64,000 nucleotides of DNA from Alisma plantago-aquatica (GCA_963693085.1 OY856410.1:882495335-882559334); one strand, 5' to 3'; positions 47,409 to 59,709 are shown, numbered from the stretch's first letter. The notes: generated from the letters alone by a model not told the origin. A program made the numbers and translations.

Positions 47409-50400
47409 AATATTATGGTAAGTATAGATGCCCATGATACTATAAATAAACCTAGTCCATTTGCACACACACATGATATAAAAGCAAGATATAATTTCAA
47501 TCATCATCAAAATGATTCAATAAGAGAAAGATATTATCTCCATAAATAGGCCAGAAGATATTCCATGGTAGAATCTCATGGTATCAACAATAAATCAGGA
47601 TGTAGCAAGAAAATAGGAAGGTATATTCGAAGATGAACAAGATTTAATCAAGAATGCCTCATATGGGAAATTTGTTGGTGAACATAGTATTGCTTTGATA
47701 ATCGAGAAAGTTGTACATGCCTTAGTTGAAAGCTTAGATTTCCAATACAACACAAGATCATGGTAACAGACACACCAACCTATATTCATTATATATTATT
47801 TGAATTAGGATCAATATTTCATTCTTATTTTTATTCCTCTGTTTTAATAAAGTCTTAGTAAATTAAAATTATGGCAAGATAACACTGACCTACTATCTTG
47901 GAGATGAAGGTATCTGATCTCTAATAAGCTGGGTTGAAACAAACCTTATCCAAATAAACTATTGATATTCTCCCATCACAAATAAGGTTAACCATTGAAT
48001 AGTCACATGGAGTAAGATCTTTGTACTCTTGATCTTTTTTATGAAGAAAACATGACTACATATCAGTAATTGTCTTCAAAACATCTATGAAATGCCAAAG
48101 GGATCAAGGAAGATTGAGGTTTTGGTTCAAGTTTACAATGTCCATGAATCTGGGTTGTCTGAAATGTCCAACTCTTTTAGTTGTAGTTCAATGGTTTTAG
48201 TGGTTGTCACTTGTTGTAGTTTGAATAGTCTATCGACATGAGGAAAAGAACCAAGGGCAGATGCCAGAGCTAGCGAAGCATGATTTTTGCACTGCAAACA
48301 TGATGTTTTGATGATGTTCCATGCTTCTTTGGGAAAGAGGGCATCATGGTGGTAGGAAATTTTGCATCATGGTCATGGTGGAGGGGAAGAATAGGAAGGG
48401 AGAATAGAAAAGGAAATCATGAGAAACCTTATGCATTACACCAACTTAATATGATTACTGATAGAGAGAGGAGGCGAGAGCTTGTATAGACCAAGAATAA
48501 GAGTCAAAGGTTGTTGTCTGACTGTTTTCTTTTTGTGGACATAAAATTTAGTGTAATAGGAAATCCATAGAAAAAACCAACCCAAATAAAACAACAATAA
48601 TCCCTTCTATACTAGTATTTTTATCCTTTGTTTTATATTTTATTTAAAGAAACAAATGTTAAGTAAACAAAGTAAATTTGACATGTAGTCTAATTATGAT
48701 GTGTATAATACAAACTTAACATATTTTTCTTATTTTGAAACTATTTAATAATTTGTTTAATTTATTTGTGTCCTTTTAGCATTATCATGATAATTTATTT
48801 TATTATTTATTTATGGCAACTTATAATTATCTGGTTGATGTGGAATATCATTAATAGATAAGCCAATATAATAGAAATAAGAGTTTGACATTATTTCTTG
48901 TTTTTAGATTGTTTAATGGAATATTTAACATGCAAAGATGTGTTGGTGCTATATTTTGTTGCTATATTTGGTTTATATGATCTTTTAGAAATTATCTACT
49001 CATGACAGAAGTATATTTTTTTATATATTTGCTTTAAATACATATTGTCATGCTATTTCCCCCCATTAAGTATGTGTAATATAATTACCTTCTAGTGAAA
49101 AGGTATCTATTTAATTAACCTAAAGTTATATTATAATTTTTATTTTTGATATTTCCAAAATTGTTCTAAACTTATATATAACAAAATTTGATGATATCAC
49201 TAGCTTATAAGAGGAAACATGTGAAGATATTCATAGTATTTATAGTATATCATTTTTGTTAATTTTTATTAAATTAAAATAATGTCGACGAGATTACCAA
49301 ATTGATGATTTTCCATTTTTAAAGAATTGTGGAGGGAAGTGGTAAATTGTTCTTAAAGACAAACAATATTGTTATACTTTTTTAATTGGTATTCATTTAT
49401 TTGTTAGATGTGTTTTATGTTGTGACATATATTCAATAGAATTTAAACTTCATAATGGGAGTCAATGTTGGTTGTGTGCGCAAGTTTTAATATTTGTAAA
49501 CTCAAACACTACCACACAAGTATATGGGTGCGTGTATTATTATCGAGGTCATCCAAGGAACATGATACTATTAGGCACAAGAGTATTGAACTTCAAAAGT
49601 CTAGATCTTTTTAGTAAGAGAGGTTTTGTTAAGTTAACTAAGCAATCAAAAGGAAATGAACTAAAAAGAGATAACACTTGTATTAAGTATCAATTTGGAT
49701 TAGTGATTCTTGAGGATAGGGTTTCACATCCACATCGTAACATGAAGAACAACAAAGATCAAGAACACTAGCAATAACACAAGGGAGGCATGTAACCTAT
49801 ACCACCTCTCGGTAGTGTAGAACAGTCCTAACTTTGTATACCACTCCCGTCGATATACTTAGATTTGGAATACAAACCTTTATTTCACAACACATCCCAA
49901 CCACTCCCGTGGTCAAGGTAGTGTAGCTAAAGTACATCTCCTTACTCCTATGCACATCTTCCCAGATTATACAAAGAGTAGAAATCATACATACAAAGTG
50001 GCCAACAAAGCATGTAAGAGGAATTAAATGCCGATGAACCTTAGAACAATGAAACAACTATCATTATATATGAAATTTGTATTAAAAATGTTATGACATG
50101 ATAATTACTCCCCCATTCCCAAGAACAACAGATCTACTCATCCATGACTATAGAAAGTAGATACAAACAGTAGAAAGTAGTGCTAGACATCATAATAGAA
50201 GGAAATAAACTTGGATGTCCATAGAAGAAGGAAGATAGACTTGGATCTCTAGTCAAGGAGTCACAAATCTATCTTTGCTGCTGGAAACTCTTCGGAAAGC
50301 TTCACTTTCGAGTGGAGAGAAGAGAACGGTTGAGATCGTTGTTGTAATTGTTGGAGAAGAAGGAAGAAAAAGAAGTTTCCCTCCCGATAAACTAACTTTT

Positions 50401-50504
50401 CTCCCTCAGAACACCTCAAACTCCTCATTGCTCTCCCTTGCTTGAGTCTCATCCCAAAAGGTCCGAAATAGTCTGTGGTAATTGTCCCAAGATAGCTTGG
50501 AGTC

Positions 50505-50512
50505 ATATATAT
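50505..50512 (-). promoter_or_regulatory. TATA box of the inserted solo LTR
   Basis: The minus strand reads CACTTATATATATGACTCC, followed by about 30 nt and then a leader rich in short C/T stretches. Position within the LTR fits a U3/R boundary. Confidence 0.5.
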
Positions 50513-50566
50513 AAGTGTGAGACAATTAAATTCACATTTGAGTAAAATCTACAGGTCACACGACAT

Positions 50567-50775
50567 GTCTTTTATAAGACACGTCGTGTCTTATGCAATA
50601 ACTGAAGTTTGGATCAAGTTCTGAGAAGTTACATGACATGTCTTTAATAAGACACGACGTGTCTTTAATAAAACACGGGGTGTTGATACAAATCTGGGAG
50701 TTCTAGGTATAATTTCTAGACTGAGACACATGGTGTCTTTAATAAGACAAGTCATGTCTTAATTAAGATACGAGG
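50567..50775. repeat. ACACGACRTGTC / AAGACACG palindromic word array
   Basis: Words in about 210 bp: ACACGACATGTC (50577 region), AAGACACGTCGTGTCTTA (a perfect inverted repeat around one base), CATGACATGTCTTTAATAAG, ACACGACGTGTC, AACACGGGGTGTTG, GACACATGGTGTC and AAGTCATGTCTTAATTAAG. It lies just upstream of the minus-strand TATA box. It is the same word class as at 19549-19932. Confidence 0.75.
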
Positions 50776-51893
50776 TTGGATGATTTGAGAATGTCTTTAT
50801 GGATGTCATATTGGTTTTTTCTCCCCATTTTGATGCCAAATTTTTGTACCTACAAACCAAACCATAGAGAAGTAAAGACAACAATAAAGATGGAAAAGCT
50901 AGCATGATTAAGAGTGATTGTTGGGTGAAAATAATTTGGCAACCAAAAGTGGTCCACAATATGATATAAAATGCGCACATCAATCAACTTCCTTTATGAT
51001 AGGCTAGAGAGGATAATTCTACCTACATGTCATATTTTACATATAAGAAAGAGATATCGAGTTAGATTTTTGTGAAAATCATATACTGTATTAAATGGAA
51101 AAATGTCATTATATTCCATAACAATCACCATATTTATAAATGAGAATTTTATTGGATTTCTTTTATTACAAATGATTTCACACATTTTCTACACATAAAA
51201 CATTAGTTTTTGTAAAGCCATTTGTTAGCCAAAGACACGATAAAATTGTCCCACTTGTGTGAATACCCACTAATATTTAATTAGACATTTATGCATGTTT
51301 TTAACATTAATCCATAAACATATGTATATCATAATATATATTACTAAATGTCTTGTAAAAATATTATTGGGTTTGTTTACTAAATCATGACATAATTGTA
51401 TAAATACATTTCATAAAGTAAAAACTAAGTTTACTTATATTGTTACATGTTACTCCAAATCACAACAATTCTCATATTGGTTTTCATTCAAATGTCTACT
51501 TATAATTTTATTAAAATTCTTCTAAGAAATAACGACTTACGTTTCCCAACAAAGGTTAATTTTCCCATCAATAAGAAATTAACTTCTATGACGAATAAAA
51601 AGGAGAAAATTACTTTCTCACTAGATTCCACTTTTGAAGTCATTTATTGTATCATTTAATATGTTGGAGTTCAACTTATATTTTCCTTCCTTAATAAAAT
51701 TAAGGCATCCAAAATTGTTCAAATAATGTTAAACTTGTAAATAAAACCAATTGGGACCCAAAGAATACAAATTTCCATTATGTTTAACTTTTGGGAGTTT
51801 CTTTTATGAGTTATGGAACCATTCAGATATTTTTCTCATTACCATTATATTTATCAAAATATTATATCTTTATTATCAATATTTATTGAATTA

Positions 51894-53566
51894 GATTGTT
51901 ATTTCTCTATAGAGTTAGAGGAGGGATGGCATCCACCTTCACTTTCTCGCTCTAGGGTGTCCGCTCTGGCTTCTCTCTAACCCTCACCCAGCGGATGCCA
52001 CTGGGGGGAGGGGACGCCGCCTCTGCGTGTCCCTCCCCCTGGCCTCCAACGGCTGGGGTGGCTCTGTGTGAAGGCTGCGGCGGTCCTCTGGAGCTAGGAT
52101 GATTCGAAATTGTTGGCATCTCTTCGGCGGTTCTGGGTTGGTTGGGCGATGATAGGCGCCGTGAGCGTGATCGGGTCTGGGTTGAGTCTCAGTGATCTTG
52201 ACTTTGTCGACGCCTCTCCGTTCAAGTGTGATGGAGGGTGAGCGGTCGACCTGTCCCAGTCCTGCGGGCTTGCGTGCTGCCTCATCAAGCTGTGGATGGT
52301 AGGGGCATCTTACCCTTACCTCTGTAGCAATCCCTCATCCCTTCCCCGGAAGCCTGGTTTGCTCAGGTTGATGACCTGCCACGATTTTGTCTGGTTCCCA
52401 CTTCGGAGGTCACGGCGTTGCTGGATTCCTCGTTGGGTGACGTGATTTTCTAACATGCTTGGCAGTGTGGTCTCCATCACGGACCTGGCAGGTGGTGTCG
52501 GATGCTGGTCCGCACCCTCCTGTTGCTGCTGTCCGCGTCGGGCGTGCTCAGGCTTGGCTGGTTGCTGAAGTGGTGAGGGTGTGCACCCTCAAGGGTTCTG
52601 CTTCTCTGGGCGCTGCCTGCATCGGGTCGTGCTGAGGCTTCTTCGGCGGAGCTTGGGATCCTCAATGGGGTTATGGATTGGACTCGCTCTGGCTTCCTCC
52701 TGTCGTAGGGCCTCTCCATCGACCTTGATACGACTTTGTGCTCGGGTGTGTTCCCCTGCTTTGGTGTTCCGTCCTCGACACAGCTGAGTTGTTCCGCCAT
52801 CCTGGTGGTTGTCTACTATTCATTTCTACTGTATTAAGGAACACTTTAAGTGTTCGACGATATGCCTCTGTGTAAATAGGGCATCACAAGATGGAGCTGT
52901 TGGTCTCTGGCTGGGGTTTTTCCCTGAACTCCTGAGTTTCCATTTGGTTGTGATGATTGCAGGACCTTCACAGGATAAAATAGGGCTGTTTGCCTAGGTT
53001 CTTGGCCGAAGGAAATCTCGATTTCTTTGCATACTACCACACTTTGTGGGTGGTTATAGTGATAGTTGGTGATATGCAAAGCATGAAAGGTGGATTTCGG
53101 ATGCCCCTTGGCTGCCCTCTGTTGTGTGTATGCGTTTTTTCTACCATCCCCAAATGGCTTGGTCTTTTTGCGATTAGTTTTCATGAGGGTTCTTGGTGGA
53201 TGTACAATCCATACAGATACTTAAGATCCTGAAATTCAGAGTAGGTCAAAAAGCTTATAAAGCTAGCTCAAGACTGGAGGTCCTGGCATTTTCTTGGCTT
53301 TACTCTGTAATTACTGTTTGTGGGTGGGCTGAATGTATGTAATTGCAGGCTAAAATATCCATTCCCCTGATCGAATGTCTAGTTTTTAGTTTTTATAGCT
53401 TGTTAGGCCTTCTTTGCTTTGCTTGTTTCTAGAGATCATCTGAGTACCTCCTGCGAGAGGTTTCTGATCCAAAGCTGAGTTTTCTAACTCTTATGCTGTA
53501 ATGGGGTACTTAGTGCCCAAAGTTTTTGGTATTTTAGTAACACATTTTTTGACCGATCAAAAAAAT
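51894..53566 (+). mobile_element. LINE-like non-autonomous retroposon, 1.67 kb, 15-bp TSD
   Basis: Interrupts LTR-c; the same site is intact in LTR-a near 41575. Identical 15-bp duplications ATATTTATTGAATTA flank it (51879-51893 and 53567-53581). The 3' end reads TTTTTTGACCGATCAAAAAAAT, a short A tail typical of plant non-LTR elements. The 5' half is GC-rich, unlike everything around it. It contains no recognisable RT, endonuclease or RNA-binding domain and no long frame (best about 112 codons, on the wrong strand), so it is a deleted LINE derivative or another retroposed transcript. The long, exact TSD shows it moved by target-primed reverse transcription. Confidence 0.8.
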
Positions 53567-53946
53567 ATATTTATTGAATTAAATGTTATCATCTTTACAT
53601 TGTTTCCAAAAGAGATATCTTATATTTTTTACATGAAATTCCACATTTAACATATTTAGTCTATTAATTCCATATTTATTTAAATAATAGAAGATTATTA
53701 ATATTTATGGACATGGAATTACCAATTGTTACTCCAAAGCATATTATTCATTTTTATTTTGCCATTATGTTAGTAAAAAAACTATATGTAACTTATTTCA
53801 TAATTTTATTTACATGTTGGCACATAATTAAGTCATTGTGTAAATATGTTTTAATTTTTACCCTTGTTTATTCAAATATAAGAAACCACTCTTACTATAT
53901 TTTTAATTCTGGAATAGGGTAAGATTCTAAGTTTTGGTTTGTTACA

Positions 53947-54879
53947 AGAGCATGATTACTTAAGAGAGAACCACCTTCTCCCCAATTCTTCTTAAGTCAT
54001 TACAGTAAAGATATCCACTCTTTGTTCCAGCTGCTCAGGAGAGGAGGTTGCCGGATAAAGAGCTTCAAAGAGGACAAAAATTCCACTCCTAGTCAGAGTT
54101 CCACTTCGTCCCATTTGTACTTTAAAGATTTTTGTTCTTTTTCTTCGTCTACTATGTTTTGCTCCACATTCTACAGCTTGTTTCCGCTTTCTCTAGCTAT
54201 GAACAAGTAGAACCTTTGTTCTTGGACATGGAGATTAATTCCCATGTCATAATTCTATTGAAATCAAATTCCATGCTTATTGCAAGTTATTTTCGTTGTT
54301 CTAAGGTTCATCGTTGTAGCTTTCTTCTTACATGCTTGGTTAGCCACTTAGCATGTTTGATTTATATGCTTTGTATGATATGAGAAGATATGCACATGAG
54401 TAAGGTGGGGTGCCTTAGTAACAATACCTTGACCAAGAGAGTGGCTGGGATGTGTTGAGGAGAAAGATTTGTAGTTCAAAATTTGGTATAAGCATGGCAG
54501 TGCTATATAAAATTAAGACTATTCTACACTACTGGGAGGTGTTTGTAGGACACAAACCTCCTTTTGTTGTTTCTAGCAAAGATGATTTGCATAGTTCATA
54601 TTGTTGTGACATGGTTGTGAAATATTGTTCCCAAGACCTTCTAATCAATTGAAATCATGAAATCAAGTGATCTCTATTGTAGTTAAATTTCCTAATTTGT
54701 TTAGTTTACTAGTGTAAAACCAAATCATGCTTTGAAACTGTCCTAGATTGTTAAAAATTGACACTCCTGCATTTAGCATACCTTGCTCCTTGGACAACCT
54801 CGATAATACTACACACACCCGTATACTTATGAGGTAGTGTTCTAGTTTATAAATTTAAGACTTGTGCATAGTTCTAACA
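53947..54879 (+). mobile_element. Partial LTR related to the insert at 49466, opposite orientation
   Basis: Its plus strand matches the minus strand of 49466-50982 in pieces: CTAAGGTTCATCG with the next 80 bp (54300 versus 50045), GTGGCTGGGATGTGTTG (54440 versus 49905), ATTCTACACTAC (54520 versus 49820), and the end, where ACACACCCGTATAC through CTAACA (54812-54879) mirrors the start of the other. The right end CTAACA at 54879 equals the LTR terminus. The left end directly abuts LTR-c at 53946, with no matching target duplication found, so it is probably truncated. Divergence is high. Confidence 0.6.
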
Positions 54880-55273
54880 AGATTCCTTAGGGTTAGAATT
54901 TAGTATCACTTGCAACTATGTAAAAAGGGTATAGAAACATGGGGGTGTGTGCCTTGGAGGTGATCCATATTTTGGAGGCTTTTGGGTGTAATTTATAAGG
55001 CCACATTGACTAGTTAAAGAGGAAAAGGCAAGGCAAGTTCCTAGTACACACCCCACCTTTTGAAACTTCCAAGATCTTTAAATGGTGCCATGTTGACCGT
55101 TTCATAAGGGAGAAGATGGGGGTACATCCTGGTGCACCTGCCACTTTTTGGTCTTTTGGGGTTTTGAACGGATAGATCATTGACTATTTGTGGTGGATAA
55201 TGACTCTACACATGGGGTATGCCCCTATTAGGCGTCCCATCAAACCTCAATCTCTATGAAAGTTCAATCATGG
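54880..55273. other. Unassigned non-coding DNA
   Basis: No frame, promoter or repeat boundary recognised. It lies between the partial LTR and the 2.2-kb tandem duplication. Confidence 0.4.
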
Positions 55274-57465
55274 TGAAGTGGAAGATGATCCCAGGTGTAA
55301 TTAGTGATAGAAAGGGCGGGACTCTAGGGTGCATCATATTTGTTTGAGTTGAATATCTTGTTATGGGTGATGGGGACTATGTCTTAGGTTGGGGTTCTTA
55401 GAGAGAAAATCCACACGGGGTAGTCCATATAGGAACATCCAAGGATTAGATACCCTTTTTTGTTGGTAACCTCTCCATTAACAGATTTTGATGTTAGTTT
55501 TTTGTGATTATGACATCTAATGATGAGAAACTAGGATCATTCTTTACAAATTCATTTTGTGATCAATCCCGTTAGCTATTGAATCTTATCTTGATAACTG
55601 ATTCATGATCATGGATGTAATCCCGATTATCTTTGTCAGTTGATTTTCTTAAGCATCACATTGAATCATCTCTATGTTTCATTAAGTCCCTTGGGATGCT
55701 ACTTGAAGAGCTAAGATGCTTGTATTGCTTTCTCTCGCTCTAGTATGACAATTAGTGCCTCTCAGCTGAACTTTAGTGACTATGGTTATGCCCATAGTTC
55801 ATTGTTGAAATTTTTTGGTTACAAAGTCTATACACATATCTTGATTCAATTTATTAATCATTTTAATTGAAATTTCTACAATTTTAACCCATTTTGCAAC
55901 CATATTGGTTAATTGTTAGGAATTGTTGACTTGTTGGGTTACTGTCTGGCTTCTTGGATCTAAAACTTGTTTGTTCTATGCTTGATTTTAGTGGATACTT
56001 TTCCCTTTGTAGTATTGCACATATATAAGATTATGTTAAGCTTTATTAGCTATTTAAGGTCTAGGGATTCTTAATGGAGATGGAATTTATGCTTCTCACT
56101 TATTAGTTAGTTAATCATATTTCCCTTGTTGTACAAACCTAATTAGATCAATAACCTATTCTCTCTTATATGAACTGAATGCATGAGTTATGATTAAAAC
56201 TTCATTTCCCTAGTTGCTAATTGTACCTCTTATTGGACAAGTGAATATGTATGGCTTTGTTATAACCTTGTTTATGCTTAGTAAATATTCTAAGATTTGA
56301 TAAACTATAATTTAGTATTTGTTTCTTAATAGGATATTTAATTGTATATTTTAGTTCACTCCACAAGATTTCTTGTTCAAATAAAAAATACTAGGGCTTA
56401 AATTGAAACTCTAACTTCAAAGAAGTTGGATTATAATCAGCCCAAATTAACTAAAGTGGGTTTAGATTTCAACACAATATAAATCTTTAATAAGAAAGCT
56501 ATTAATAAGATCCATACAGAGAGAACAAACCCTAATCTCAGGCGAAGAATGGTACTACCATATACTTAAATTTTTTGGAGAATAATGTTTAGAGAAAGTA
56601 AAAAAGAAGCCTTATAACATATAAATACATATTGAAGTATGTTAGAATTGGTCCAGATCACAAACAAGTGAAATGGAGACATGTTGAGTATGTTGATCCA
56701 TGGTATAAATAAAAGTTGACTATCTACTAGAAGACCTGACTAAAATGGGTATTGTCATTGTACCTAACAATTCAGGTCAACTAACAAGCAACCTACTATC
56801 TGAGGTGAATCAGGTCAACATATCCAACTTAGTCGTATAAAGTATGTTCGGCCAGACAACAAGTTGGCTGACTTTGGCTTGACAACAAGTAGAGTACTAT
56901 ATAAAGTTTGTTTGGGTCTTTCACCAACATTTTTATCAATTTAAAGCCTAAGGACAAATTTCTAGATCGATATTTCCATGTTTCATTGATTCCAAACCCT
57001 ATTTTGTTCCCTAGTGGTGACTTAGAGAATATCCACCTAGAAAAGTGAGAACTAAGCTATTTTCTTTGATTTGAGCATAAAACAAGTAAGAGATTGTGTT
57101 AGGATATGTTTCTTCTTGTTGTGGCTATGGAACTTGGTATATAATCATCTGATCTACTACCCTTCCTCTTTTCTTCTACATTTTTTCTCTAGGGCTTTAT
57201 CCAAGGATCAAACATGAATCATGTTTCTGAATATGTGGACCATGTTCTTGGTGAATTGGTTTTGTTGGAAACTAAGGTGAACTCTGCAAAAATCTAACTA
57301 TATATCTAAGTGGTTTGAGGTGAATGGGTAGTTTAATCTTCCAGTAATTTGCATTCAATTATCTATATTCTTTGAATTTCTTTAGATCCTCCTAAACGTC
57401 AATAAATTTTGGAACTTTCTAACTTTCATATAATGATACATGACAATATACTATTTCCAAATATT
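55274..57465 (+). repeat. Tandem duplication copy 1 (2.2 kb)
   Basis: Direct repeat unit starting TGAAGTGGAAGATGATCC. Landmarks shared with copy 2: GGGACTCTA followed by GGTGCA, AGTCCATATAGGAACATCCA, GGGATG near a CTTATAGA/CTTGAAGAG variant, ACCTATTCTCTCTTRTATGA, and CTTCTTGTTGTGGCTATG. No coding content recognised. Copies differ at many positions, so the duplication is old. Confidence 0.85.
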
Positions 57466-59709
57466 TGAAGTGGCAGATGATCATGTGTGTAATTAGGAAT
57501 AAAAAGGGATGGGACTCTACGGTGCACCATATTGGTTTGAGTTGAGTTAGCCTTTATGAGTGATGGAGACCATGCCTTAGGTTGGGGTTTTCAGAAACAA
57601 CATCCAAGAAAAGTAGTCCATATAGGAACATCCATAATGGGATGTCCATTTTGGTCGAAAACCTTCCCATTATGAAAATTTCATGTCAAAATTTTGAGAT
57701 TATGACCTCTAATCATGAGAAACTACGATCATTTTTTAATACTTGATTTTGTGACTATAAATGATAGTGATTTTTGAATCTTATCTTGATAATTGATCAT
57801 GAATGTAATCACAACTATCATGGTCGGTTGGATTTCTTAAGCATCACATTGAATCATCGCTATGTATCATGATGTCCCTTGGGATGAAACTTATAGACCA
57901 AAGATGTTTTTATTGCTTTCTCTCACTCTAAGATGACCATTAGTGCCTCTCAGTCAAATTTGATGACTATGGTATGCCCATAGTTCAATGTTGAACTTAT
58001 TTGAGTTATTGAATTTCAACACACATCTTGATTTGACTTATTAATCATTTTCATTGACATTTTTAAAATTTTAACTCATTTTGCAAATAAATTGGTCAAC
58101 AATTAGGAATCCTAAACTTGTTGGGTGACCATTTGGGTTCTTGTATCTAGAACATGTATGTTGTATGGTTGATTTTAGTGGATACTTTCCCCTTTGCAAC
58201 ATTGCATGAGTATAAGATTCTATTATGCACCATTAGCTATTTAAGGTATAGGGTTTCTTAATTCAAATGAATTTGATGCTTCTTTCTTATTGGTTAGTTA
58301 ATCAATTTCTCCTTCTTATAGAAACTTAATTAGGTCAACAACCTATTCTCTCTTGTATGAATTTCATGCATGCTTTCTGATTAGATCTTAATTTCCCTAG
58401 TTGCTAGTCATGCTGCTTCTTATGTCCAACTAATTGATTTGCACATATGAATATGTATACATTTGTTATAAGCTCTTTTATTCTTAGTAATTATTCTAGG
58501 ATTTGAGAAATATATTTTTATTATTTGTTTCTTAATAGATATCTAATTGTATATTTTAGTTCACTCTACAAGATTTAATTGTATATTTTAATTCACTCCA
58601 CAAGATTACTTTTTCAAGTAATAATTATTAGTGAATATATTAAAATTTTAACTTCAAATATATTGGATTACACAAAACCCAATTTAAGTAAAGTGGGGTT
58701 TCATGTTCCAACACAATATGGATATGAAAAAAAGGACATTAACAAGATCTATATAAAGGGAACAAATCCTAATGCCAATCAAAGAATGCTATTGCCAAAT
58801 AATTAAGACATTCAAAGAATAAGATTTGGAGGAAAGCATAAAATATGCCTTGGAACATATAAATACACATTTAGGTATGTTTGAATTGGTTGGGATCACA
58901 GACAAACAAAATTGAGACATGTTGAGTATGTTGAGCCATGGTATATAAGATAGTCGACCAACTAAAGTGGTTGAATACTAGAAGATCTGAGTAACCTGGG
59001 TATCATTATTCTACCTAACAATTCGGTGTAGAAGTCAACCTACTATTTGTCGTAAATTCAGGTCAACTTAGCCAACTAACTTTGAAAGGTATGTCTAACC
59101 AATCAAGAAGTTGGTTGTCTTTGGCTTCACGGAAAGCTGACTACTAGATCAAGTTTATTCGTGTCTTTGACCATAATTAATCGACTTAGAGCATAAAACC
59201 AGTTTTTTGTTAAATAATTATACACTCCATCGATTCTAAATACTAGTTTGTGCCCTAGTGGTGATTTAGAAAATATCTACCTGAAAAGGGAGAACTAAGC
59301 CATTTTGATTTTGGGATAAATCAAGTTAGAGACTGTGTAAGCATATGTTTCTTATTGTTGTAGCTATGTAATTTTGTATATAGTTATCTAATCTTCTACC
59401 CTTCTTCTTCTCTTCTTCATTTTTTCTCCAAGGCTTGATCTAAGGAGCAAACATGAGTCATGTTCCTAATGAATGGATGGACCACATTATTGGTGAATTG
59501 GTTTGATTGGGCACTAAATTGAATTCTACAAAAATCTAGCTTTATAGATAGGCAATTCAAGGTGAATGGATAGTTCAATCTCACAATAACTTGCATTTAG
59601 TTAGCTTAAATCTTTAAATTTCTTGGGATTCTACTAAAATGTCAGTAAATTTTGAATGTTTTTGCCTTTCATATAATAATACATGATACAATACTATTTT
59701 ACAAACATT
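57466..59709 (+). repeat. Tandem duplication copy 2 (2.2 kb)
   Basis: Starts TGAAGTGGCAGATGATC directly after copy 1 ends (CTATTTCCAAATATT). It ends CTATTTTACAAACATT before sequence diverges at 59710. A short internal triplication of TTAATTGTATATTTTA-type text near 58545-58610 makes it slightly longer than copy 1. Confidence 0.85.

Larger units (their letters stand above)
49466..50982 (-). mobile_element. Solo LTR (1.5 kb, minus orientation) inserted in LTR-c
   Basis: LTR-a and LTR-b show the empty site GAGTCAACTTCC (variant in LTR-b). Here the site is split. Read on the minus strand the insert starts TGATGTGCGCATTTT and ends CACACAACCAACA (TG...CA), flanked on the plus strand by GTCAA (49461-49465) and ATCAA (50983-50987), a 5-bp duplication with one change. 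A TATATATA box lies at 50505-50512 on the minus strand. No primer site or gene is present. Minus-strand TTTGGCATCAAAATGGGG near 50822-50839 resembles sequence before some plant LTRs. A TIR transposon was considered but the LTR reading fits better. Confidence 0.7.
38298..53946 (-). mobile_element. Non-autonomous chromovirus-like chain: three 4.1-kb LTRs with 0.42-kb internal regions
   Basis: Read on the minus strand, each LTR starts TGTAAT(G/A)AA (plus-strand ends TTACA at 41951, 46215 and 53946) and ends CTTACA (plus-strand starts TGTAAGGAGTG at 42367 and 46635). Between LTRs are internal regions of 415 bp (41952-42366) and 419 bp (46216-46634). Each holds a Met-tRNA-type primer site beside one LTR and a purine tract after GAGGACGAAATCC beside the other, with no coding capacity. 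The arrangement is therefore LTR-int-LTR-int-LTR in minus orientation. The outermost left LTR is truncated at 38298. Such an element needs proteins from an autonomous relative. Confidence 0.85.
46635..53946 (-). repeat. LTR-c of the minus-strand chain, carrying two insertions
   Basis: Spans 7.3 kb, of which about 3.2 kb is inserted DNA: a solo LTR at 49466-50982 and a LINE-like element at 51894-53566. Removing these and their target duplications leaves about 4.1 kb, the best estimate of full LTR length. The word array is at 47322-47408. It ends GGTTTGTTACA at 53946, where sequence homology to the internal region does not resume, so this is the true outer edge of the chain. Confidence 0.85.

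Noticed and set aside
49466..50983. DNA transposon with terminal inverted repeats (shared TGTGCGCA near both ends) and a TCAA duplication
   Set aside because: The inverted match is short and imperfect, there is no transposase, and TG...CA ends with a 5-bp duplication (one mismatch), a TATA box and an LTR-like layout fit a solo LTR better. Not fully excluded.
51900..53300. Several overlapping frames in the GC-rich segment as host genes
   Set aside because: They overlap on both strands, have no family resemblance, and the whole segment is an insertion bounded by 15-bp target duplications.
49797..54383. Frames sharing a CSKVHR-x-LTC pattern at 49797-50057 (minus) and 54132-54383 (plus) as a conserved protein
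   Set aside because: The similarity follows from DNA homology of the two LTR copies; stops and frame ends differ and no domain is recognised.
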